From contig DDUX01000087.1 in the NCBI GenBank assembly GCA_002345025.1, positions 1 through 11,076 on the forward strand: a stretch of 11,076 nt of DNA, given 5' to 3'. Below, one piece after another: positions 1 to 5,614 of the stretch (positions within the stretch are counted from its first letter, which is position 1; the number at the start of each line of letters is the position of its first letter). The translations under genes and the position numbers were made by a program. The notes beneath the pieces were generated by a model. That model had not been told where the DNA came from and did not search any database. It was given only the letters and a program-made list of their open reading frames with translations. This DNA comes from Candidatus Accumulibacter iunctus. GTDB taxonomy: Bacteria > Pseudomonadota > Gammaproteobacteria > Burkholderiales > Rhodocyclaceae.

Positions 1-1
1 G

Positions 2-790
2 GTCGGAATCGATGAGACGGCTTGCCGGCGAGGCCAGGAGTATCTCTCTGTTTTCTATGATCTGGATGCGCAGCGCCTGATCTTTGCCACGCCCGGCCGG
101 GACAAGTCCTGCCTGGAGCGGTTCGCCGAGGACCTGACCGTGCATGGCGGTCAGCCACAAGCGGTCACGCATGTCAGCATGGACATGAGCCGTTCGTTTC
201 AGGCCGGCGCCGCCGAGCACTTCCCGCAAGCCACCGTCTGCTTTGACCGCTTTCATGTCGTCGCACTCGGCAGCAAGGCGCTCGACGAGGTGCGACGCGC
301 CGAGGTCAAGAGCCAGCCCGAACTCAAGGGGACGCGCTGGAGTCTGCTCAAGAATCCCTCCGCCTGGACGATCCCGCAACTCCAGACCATGCACTGGCTG
401 CAGCGCTCCAACCTCAAGACCGCGCGGGCTTGGCGCATCAAGCAGGCCTTGCGAGCCATTTACGCAACGGCCCGATCGCCTGACGAAGCCCGGCCCCTCT
501 TCCACCGCTGGCTCAGTTGGGCCAGGCGCTGTCGACTCGATCCCTTCAAGCGCCTTGCCCGAACGCTCACCACCCACCTCACCGGCATCCTCAACGGCTT
601 CGAAGCCGGCAAGCACAACGGTCGCGTCGAGGCCATGAACCGCGCACTTCAGGAAGCGCGAGCCCGCGCTCGCGGCTACCGCCGCGTCGAAAACTTCATC
701 GCCATGGCCTATCTCGTTGCCGGAAAACTCACTCACTTGCCCACCCCGCCGTTTGCCCAGATCGCCCTCGTTCCACACAAAACGGAGTAA
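2..790 (+). CDS. ISL3-family transposase, C-terminal 262 residues (5' end outside window)
   Basis: The frame is open from the left window edge to a TAA at 788-790. A GTG at 140 is an internal codon and not the real start, because recognisable transposase sequence (VGIDE...) precedes it. The visible part carries the DDE catalytic core of the ISL3 family (DDE_Tnp_ISL3): Asp in GIDE (visible residue 4), Asp in SMDMS (about 61), the family signature DRFHVV (about 82-87), and the third acidic residue in NGRVEAMN (Glu at about 210), followed by the RGYRRVENF block. Family members run to roughly 400 residues, so about 150 residues, including the N-terminal zinc-ribbon/HTH region, lie to the left. 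The protein cuts and moves the element by DNA strand transfer. Nothing visible is broken, so it may be active. The stop codon lies inside the probable right terminal repeat. Confidence 0.92.
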   Translation, partial: VGIDETACRRGQEYLSVFYDLDAQRLIFATPGRDKSCLERFAEDLTVHGGQPQAVTHVSMDMSRSFQAGAAEHFPQATVCFDRFHVVALGSKALDEVRRAEVKSQPELKGTRWSLLKNPSAWTIPQLQTMHWLQRSNLKTARAWRIKQALRAIYATARSPDEARPLFHRWLSWARRCRLDPFKRLARTLTTHLTGILNGFEAGKHNGRVEAMNRALQEARARARGYRRVENFIAMAYLVAGKLTHLPTPPFAQIALVPHKTE

Positions 791-794
791 ACCC
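773..794. repeat. probable right terminal inverted repeat of the ISL3 element
   Basis: Read inward from the element end, the sequence starts GGGTTTACTCCGTTTTGTGT, which has the general form of ISL3-family ends (GG...CG.TTT.GTGTGG). It overlaps the transposase stop codon, as is common for compact insertion sequences. The exact outer base is uncertain by a few positions because the matching left repeat is not in the window. Confidence 0.55.
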
Positions 795-1690
795 TGATAT
801 TTCCTTACGATTTGCCCTAGGAATGCCAAGGTCGTCGCACCTGCATATGCCATCGCATCGCTGCTCGGCTGATAGTAAGAACCTAAATTCCTCATGGCAG
901 CAATCGCCGTCAAGTCAGCATTGGCGAGTTGAATCTTTTGTTCTGGTGTCAGAACTTCAATGGGCTTGTCATCTGGATTAGCCTGCCCATAATCCTTGTC
1001 GTGCTGCCAGAAAACTTTATCGAGTTCATCATCTACTCCATCGATGTTGGGGTTCAATACGCCAGTATCCCCGCCAGTCCAGCCTGGACCGCCATAAAGT
1101 CCATATGCGGGAATCGTAAAGTCCGTCCCTTTAACTTCTAACTGTTTATTCCAGTGGATCCCTTCCTCATCCGGCCAGTCAGCGAGAAGCGCTTTGTATG
1201 CATTCTCGGACTCAATAAGCCCTGTTCCATCAATCAATCCGGTTGACTGTTCTAATTGCCAGTCTCCGCCCAAGGCTGCCGCCCCGGTCGGATTGGTCGA
1301 GGCAGCCACATCCGCCCCCGTGACATGAGCCAACACCATATTGAAGTCCTGCCCCGTCTCGCCAGCGCCAACTTCACAGCCATAGAGCAGGATGTCGCCG
1401 GCCTCAGTCAGGGATGAACCGATTTCGGCGAGTTGAATCCGGTAGTCGTCAAGGTTTTCGCCATTGAGCACTGTATTGCCCAGGTACAGCGCACCCGGGC
1501 TCCCGTGCGAAAAGACATGGATCGCATCCAGATCGCCATACCCCGACAGGATCCTTTCCATCTGCCCGATGCCATCCTCGCCGGCATGCAGCAGATACCA
1601 CTCGCTCCCCTCCGCCAGTCCGTCGATCAGGGTCTGGTAATCGGCGACACGGGAATCGACGAAGACGACTTGGCGGGCGGCGGCGGTCAT
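795..1690 (-). CDS. DUF4347 - phospholipase A2-like domain protein, interrupted by the ISL3 element (3' end lost or displaced)
   Basis: Reading leftward from ATG at 1690, about 298 codons of convincing protein precede the insertion sequence. GAGGTG lies 5 bases upstream of the ATG. Residues 8-170 match DUF4347, the domain found at the N-terminus of many large RTX/VCBS-type surface proteins: FVDSRV near 10, IHVFSHGSPG (57-66, His62), DILLYGC (99-105, Cys105), TGADVAAS (124-131) and LGGDWQLE (140-147). The spaced SHG and GC motifs look like the His/Cys dyad of clan CD peptidases; that link is inference. Residues 196-267 look like a phospholipase A2 fold: a calcium-loop-like YGLYGGPGW (196-204), an HD dyad (230-231) in QHDKDYG, and a later Asp259 in NADL, the order seen in secreted and parvoviral PLA2. 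No classical signal peptide is visible. Past 794 the frame continues antisense through the transposase without a stop, so residues after about 298 are not native. G+C falls towards one half over 800-1250, suggesting transfer. Confidence 0.8.
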
Positions 1691-2154
1691 GAGGGCACCT
1701 CGATTGGGGTTGGGATCAAGCGATGAAGAGGGGAGCGGAACCACGGGTCAGCGCCGCCGATGGCACGCCCCGGGCGGCTCGCCTTGCTCACCAGGACCTG
1801 TCGATCAGGTGGGCCGACGAAAAAGGAATTCTGGCGGGGCAGCAGCGGCTCGCTCGCGACCCCACGGCGGCGACCGGGAACGACATACCCCTGCTCGCGA
1901 ACTGCTCGTGCGTGGCACCGGCGGCACTGCTGCTGACTCATCGCCACCCTGGCCGTTCTCTGCATCGCCCCGAACCGGCGGCGAGACCGCAGGCGCGCGA
2001 ACCGGGGGAGCGCAATCGGCAACCGGCCTTGCGCGAAGCGTCGCCGCGTCGCGGCTGCGCCCATCAGCGGAACCCGACGCGCCGGAAGACGGCGGCGGGC
2101 AAGCGACAGCACTCGTGTGCTCCCCCCTCCGGACTCGTCTCCTGACCTGGGCAT
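1687..2154 (-). CDS. possible small Arg-rich protein, 155 aa, coupled to the DUF4347 gene
   Basis: I do not recognise this protein. The case for it is structural. A full Shine-Dalgarno match AAGGAGG (2160-2166) lies 5 bases before the ATG at 2154, and its TGA stop overlaps the ATG of the DUF4347 gene in an ATGA arrangement (1687-1690), typical of translational coupling. The product is Arg-rich, begins MPRSGDESGGGS, has a CRRCH segment in the middle, and shows no membrane helix. Against it, the amino-acid make-up (Arg, Gly, Pro, Ala) is what random G+C-rich DNA gives, and no motif of a known family stands out. A longer in-frame start at 2238 exists but lacks a comparable ribosome site. It could be a real small gene, a coupled leader, or chance. 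Confidence 0.35.
   Translation of the reverse strand: MPRSGDESGGGSTRVLSLARRRLPARRVPLMGAAATRRRFAQGRLPIALPRFARLRSRRRFGAMQRTARVAMSQQQCRRCHARAVREQGYVVPGRRRGVASEPLLPRQNSFFVGPPDRQVLVSKASRPGRAIGGADPWFRSPLHRLIPTPIEVPS
1696..1701 (-). promoter_or_regulatory. ribosome binding site of the DUF4347 gene
   Basis: On the minus strand GAGGTG stands 5 bases before the ATG at 1690. It fixes the start of the DUF4347 gene and lies inside the last codons of the small upstream ORF, which would allow translational coupling. Confidence 0.6.
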
Positions 2155-2159
2155 CCGTG

Positions 2160-2166
2160 CCTCCTT
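2160..2166 (-). promoter_or_regulatory. perfect Shine-Dalgarno sequence (AAGGAGG)
   Basis: The minus strand reads AAGGAGG, then CACGG, then ATG at 2154. This is a seven-base match to the 16S rRNA tail at good spacing. It is stronger than the ribosome sites of the housekeeping genes in the window and is the main reason to consider the small ORF downstream of it. Confidence 0.5.
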
Positions 2167-2611
2167 ACTGCTGTCATTGTTTTTTGTGCTGGGTGCTTGA
2201 TAACACAGGCGACGCCAAAAGCGGTTGACATGGATCAATAAGACTTATGCCTGCCGTTGCGTCTTGCAGGGCGGCAACGCCGGGCGAGGCACAGACGGCA
2301 CGCTCCCGGCTCTGCGCCAGACACCCGAGCGACGTAACGCGCAACCCTGCTCGGTGGCTGGCCGACGCTTCCGCGAACCGGATCGCCGAGCGGGTGCATG
2401 GCTGCCGAGGAACCCCGTCCAGCCCCCGTTCCGGGCCCAATCACGCGGCTTCGTGCATCGCCGCAGCGAGAAAACAGACAGCGCTTGACGAGCCGCCGAA
2501 CGCCGGAGATACTTCCACCGAATCGGGCGTTCCGGCGTCCCTTTTGCCCTCGCATCTGGCTTTACCCTCCTTTCCGACCTTCTCGATCAACCGAAACAGG
2601 ACACGCAAATC
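2167..2611. other. intergenic stretch without a recognised gene
   Basis: Several short overlapping ORFs occur on both strands here, but none shows family motifs, convincing codon bias or a good ribosome site. I see no tRNA, repeat array or transposon remnant. Positions about 2170-2250 are distinctly AT-richer than the surroundings and lie upstream of the minus-strand genes, so they may hold their promoter. A TTGACA occurs at 2225-2230 on the plus strand, but it has no good -10 partner at 16-18 bases. The aldolase promoter should lie towards 2540-2611, but I cannot pick it out. Confidence 0.5.
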
Positions 2612-3685
2612 ATGAGTGCATCAGAAGTCAAACCCGGCGTCGCCACCGGCGACGAACTGCAGGCCATCTTCAATCTGGCCAAGGCCAGGCAGTTCGCCCT
2701 GCCGGCGGTCAATGTCATCAACACCAGCACGGTGAACGCGGTCATGGAGACCGCCGCCGAGCTCAAGTCACCGGCGATCATCCAGTTCTCGAATGGCGGT
2801 GCGCAGTTCTTCGCTGGCAAGGGCCTCGACAACAGCAACCAGCGTTCGTGCATCGCCGGTGCCGTCTCGGGCGCCAACCACATCCACCAGCTTGCCGCGC
2901 TCTATGGGGCGACGGTCATCCTGCACACCGACCACGCGGCGAAGAAACTCCTGCCGTGGATCGACGGTCTGCTCGACGCCGGTGAGCAGTACTTCAAGGC
3001 GAACGGCAAGCCGCTTTACAGCTCGCACATGCTCGACCTCTCGGAAGAGCCCATCGAGGAGAACATCGAAATCTGCAAGCGCTATCTCGAGCGAATGAGC
3101 AAGATCGGCATGACGCTGGAGATCGAACTCGGAGTCACCGGCGGCGAGGAGGACGGCGTTGACAATACCGACGTCGACAGCTCGCGCCTGTACACGCAGC
3201 CCGAGGACGTCGCCTACGCCTACGAGGAACTGTCGAAGGTCAGCGACCGCTTCACGATCGCCGCTTCGTTCGGCAACGTGCATGGGGTCTACAAGCCGGG
3301 CAACGTCAAATTGCAGCCGATCATCCTGAAGAACTCGCAGGAATTCGTGCAGAAGAAGTTCGGCACCGGCGCGCAGCCGATCAACTTCGTCTTCCACGGC
3401 GGATCCGGGTCGACCCTCGAGGAAATCCGCGAGGCCATCTCCTACGGCGTCGTCAAGATGAACATCGACACCGATCTGCAGTGGGCCTTCTGGGATGGCG
3501 TCATGGGCTTCTACAAGAAGAACGAAGGTTACCTGCAGGGCCAGATCGGCAACCCCGAAGGCGACGACAAGCCGAACAAGAAGTTCTACGACCCGCGCGC
3601 CTGGATGCGCAAGGGCGAGGACGCCTTCCGCGCGCGCCTGAAGCAGGCTTTTGCCGACCTGAACAACGTCGGCACGCTCGGATAA
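2612..3685 (+). CDS. fbaA: class II fructose-bisphosphate aldolase (E. coli FbaA type)
   Basis: This is a cytosolic zinc enzyme (EC 4.1.2.13) that reversibly cleaves fructose 1,6-bisphosphate to dihydroxyacetone phosphate and glyceraldehyde 3-phosphate in glycolysis, gluconeogenesis and the pentose cycles. The 357 residues align closely with E. coli FbaA (359) from end to end. Visible landmarks: ALPAVNV near 29-35, QFSNGG (58-63), HTDH (105-108, catalytic Asp107 and zinc ligand His108), IELGVTGGEEDGVDN (171-185), GNVHG (zinc ligand His224), FHGGSGS (261-267, zinc ligand His262) and the phosphate-binding NIDTD (284-288). All key residues are present. The start at 2612 matches the family length and has AGGA about 9 bases upstream. 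A terminator follows at 3706, so it is probably transcribed separately from the pfp gene 163 bases downstream. The class IIA assignment rests on the E. coli-like length and inserts. Confidence 0.97.
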   Translation: MSASEVKPGVATGDELQAIFNLAKARQFALPAVNVINTSTVNAVMETAAELKSPAIIQFSNGGAQFFAGKGLDNSNQRSCIAGAVSGANHIHQLAALYGATVILHTDHAAKKLLPWIDGLLDAGEQYFKANGKPLYSSHMLDLSEEPIEENIEICKRYLERMSKIGMTLEIELGVTGGEEDGVDNTDVDSSRLYTQPEDVAYAYEELSKVSDRFTIAASFGNVHGVYKPGNVKLQPIILKNSQEFVQKKFGTGAQPINFVFHGGSGSTLEEIREAISYGVVKMNIDTDLQWAFWDGVMGFYKKNEGYLQGQIGNPEGDDKPNKKFYDPRAWMRKGEDAFRARLKQAFADLNNVGTLG

Positions 3686-3705
3686 GCGGCTGCATGGCAG
3701 GACAG

Positions 3706-3738
3706 CGGGCTGGTCCAGAGGTGGGCTGGCCCGTTTTT
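3706..3738 (+). terminator. rho-independent terminator after the aldolase gene
   Basis: An 11-bp stem (3706-3716 with 3723-3733, including three G-U pairs) closes a 6-base loop and is followed at once by five T at 3734-3738. It starts 20 bases after the aldolase stop codon and separates it from the phosphofructokinase gene. Confidence 0.75.
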
Positions 3739-3848
3739 GTGTCTGCCCCGTTCCCCACCCGCAATCCGCAATCACCGCCAACGGGCCCGCTTCGCCGCCC
3801 CGAAGCAGGCAACCACGTAACCACACAACGTGACATAGAGGTCAAAGC

Positions 3849-5555
3849 ATGAGTACCCTCGTAGAACAACTCCTCAACACCGAAGCGCACCGGTCGATTT
3901 TCGAGACGGCCGTGCGCCAGAACCCGCTGCCGGTCTGTGCCGCCTTCGGCTCTTCCGACCATCCGCAGCCGGTCCGCTTCAGCAACACCAGCCAGGTCCT
4001 TGGCACCAAGGATGCCGACGGCGTTCGCGCGCAGTTCCCGCAGACCGTCGCCGCCTCCGGCAACATCGTCCTCGCCTCGGCCGGCGCCAGCACCGCGGGC
4101 GTCACCGGCAAGCGGGTCGCCGTCCTCTTTTCCGGTGGGCCGGCTGCCGGCGGCCACAACGTCGTCTGCGGCCTCAAGCGCGTCCTCGGTGCCGGCAACA
4201 CGCTGTTGGGCGTCAAGGCGGGCCCCAAGGGCCTGCTCAAGGGCTCGCTGTTCGAGATCACCGACGCCAACGTCGACTTCATCCTCAACACCGGCGGCTT
4301 CGACTTCCTCGGCTCGGACCGGACGAAGATCAAGTCGGCAGAGCAGTTCGCACAGGTACGCGAAACCTGCGTCAAGCACAATCTCGACGCCATCGTCGTC
4401 GTCGGGGGTGACGACTCGAATACCAACGCGGCGGTGCTCGCCGAATCGCTGTTCACCGGCGTCAAGGCCGACGGTTCCGGCGTCCAGGTGATCGGCGTCC
4501 CGAAGACGATCGACGGCGACCTGCAGATCGCCGGACTGCTGTCAATCTCATTCGGCTTCGACACCGCGACTCGGATCTACAGCGAGATGGTCGGCAACAT
4601 CCTGCAGGACACCAGTTCGTCGCTGAAGTACTGGCACTTCGTCAAACTGATGGGTCGTTCGGCTTCGCACGTCGCGCTCGAAGTGGCGCTGCAGACGAAA
4701 CCGGCGATCGCGCTGATCTCCGAGGAGATCGCCACCAAGCAGGAGTCGCTGGCCAGCATCATCGACCGCGTCGCGCGGGTCATCGTCGAGCGCTCGCACA
4801 AGGGGATGAACTACGGCGTCCTGCTCGCACCCGAGGGCCTGATCGAGTTCATCCCGGAGATGAACGCGATGATCGCCGAGCTCAACGACGTCCTGGCACA
4901 TCACGCCGCCGAGTTCGCGGCGCTCGCCGAGGATGCCAAGCCGGACTTCGTCGGCAGCAAGCTGAGTGCCGACAACGCCGCCCTCCTCGCCTCGCTGCCG
5001 CACTACATCGTCAACATGCTGCTCGCCGAACGTGATTCGCACGGCAACCTGCAGGTCTCGCTGATCCCCACCGAGCAGTTGCTGATCGACATGGCGAAGA
5101 AGCGGGTGCGGGAACTCGACCCGGCCGTTCCCTTTGCCGCGCACAACCACTTCCTCGGCTACGAGGGCCGCTGTGGCGCGCCGACGCTGTTCGACGCCGC
5201 CTACACCTACAATCTCGGCCTCACCGCCGGCTCGCTGATCCTCGACGGCCGCACCGGCTACATGGCGACGATCACCGGCCTGAGCAGCGGTGGCACGCCG
5301 CAGGCGATCCCGCTCGCCGGCCTGCTGAACATCGAGCGGCGGCACGGCAAGGACGAGTTCGTGATCGAGAAGGCTCTGGTGAAGATGGACTCGCCGGCGA
5401 TGAAGTTCTTCGCTTCCCGGCGTGACGAGTGGGCAGCGGGCGACCTCTTCGCCTCACCGGGTCCACGCCAGTTCTGGGGTCCGACGACGCACCAGTTGCC
5501 GATCAGCGTCGCGCTGAACTCGGGCGCCGACTCGCTGATGTTCCGCATCGGCTGA
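3849..5555 (+). CDS. pfp: diphosphate-fructose-6-phosphate 1-phosphotransferase (PPi-dependent phosphofructokinase, long form)
   Basis: This is a cytosolic enzyme (EC 2.7.1.90) that reversibly phosphorylates fructose 6-phosphate using pyrophosphate instead of ATP. The 568-residue length fits the long PfpB-type group, as in plant beta subunits and Borrelia, and not the ~320-residue ATP-PFK. Motifs in order: SGGPAAGGHN (95-104, diphosphate binding), GGDDSNTNA (186-194), PKTIDGDL (218-225, catalytic Asp222 and Asp224) and MGRSASH (268-274, sugar phosphate binding). The GGDD form, where ATP enzymes have GGDG, together with the Lys in PKTIDGD, is the accepted mark of PPi dependence. The ATG at 3849 has AGAGG 7 bases upstream (3837-3841). 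The preceding terminator implies its own promoter somewhere in 3739-3836; I cannot identify boxes. Codon use is uniform with the aldolase, indicating a resident gene. No defect is seen. Confidence 0.96.
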   Translation: MSTLVEQLLNTEAHRSIFETAVRQNPLPVCAAFGSSDHPQPVRFSNTSQVLGTKDADGVRAQFPQTVAASGNIVLASAGASTAGVTGKRVAVLFSGGPAAGGHNVVCGLKRVLGAGNTLLGVKAGPKGLLKGSLFEITDANVDFILNTGGFDFLGSDRTKIKSAEQFAQVRETCVKHNLDAIVVVGGDDSNTNAAVLAESLFTGVKADGSGVQVIGVPKTIDGDLQIAGLLSISFGFDTATRIYSEMVGNILQDTSSSLKYWHFVKLMGRSASHVALEVALQTKPAIALISEEIATKQESLASIIDRVARVIVERSHKGMNYGVLLAPEGLIEFIPEMNAMIAELNDVLAHHAAEFAALAEDAKPDFVGSKLSADNAALLASLPHYIVNMLLAERDSHGNLQVSLIPTEQLLIDMAKKRVRELDPAVPFAAHNHFLGYEGRCGAPTLFDAAYTYNLGLTAGSLILDGRTGYMATITGLSSGGTPQAIPLAGLLNIERRHGKDEFVIEKALVKMDSPAMKFFASRRDEWAAGDLFASPGPRQFWGPTTHQLPISVALNSGADSLMFRIG

Positions 5556-5575
5556 GAAGCACCGCCGGTAGTCCA

Positions 5576-5614
5576 CGGGAGCGCCCGGCCGCCAGCCCGG
5601 CGCTCCCGTTTTTT
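5576..5614 (+). terminator. rho-independent terminator after pfp
   Basis: A perfect 10-bp stem CGGGAGCGCC / GGCGCTCCCG (5576-5585 with 5599-5608), extendable inward with one mismatch, is followed by six T at 5609-5614. It begins 20 bases after the pfp stop. The T-run reaches the stop codon of the convergent helicase gene. The minus-strand side lacks a T-run beyond the stem, so it is a strong terminator mainly for pfp. Confidence 0.88.

Larger units (their letters stand above)
1..794 (+). mobile_element. ISL3-family insertion sequence, right part (left end outside window)
   Basis: The segment holds the C-terminal part of an ISL3-type DDE transposase. It ends in a sequence (about 773-794) that resembles the terminal inverted repeats of ISL3 elements, which read GG...TTTTGTGTGG inward. 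Immediately beyond it, the minus strand resumes a different, lower-G+C coding sequence, so the element boundary is placed near 794. ISL3 elements usually make 8-bp AT-rich target duplications, and the next eight bases, TGATATTT at 795-802, would suit. The left end is outside the window, so neither the duplication nor the left repeat can be confirmed. Confidence 0.8.

Noticed and set aside
517..1141. Plus-strand ORFs spanning the insertion-sequence end and the DUF4347 gene
   Set aside because: They overlap the transposase in another frame or run antisense to the DUF4347-PLA2 protein, and their translations have no domain features.
2225..2253. A sigma70 promoter beginning TTGACA at 2225
   Set aside because: No hexamer resembling TATAAT occurs 16-18 bases downstream, and no plus-strand gene starts nearby.
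2768..3826. A 352-codon minus-strand ORF opposite the aldolase
   Set aside because: It is an antisense shadow of a clear class II aldolase, with no recognisable motifs.
3501..5345. Long minus-strand ORFs opposite pfp
   Set aside because: They are antisense shadows in G+C-rich coding DNA; pfp is full length with all its motifs.
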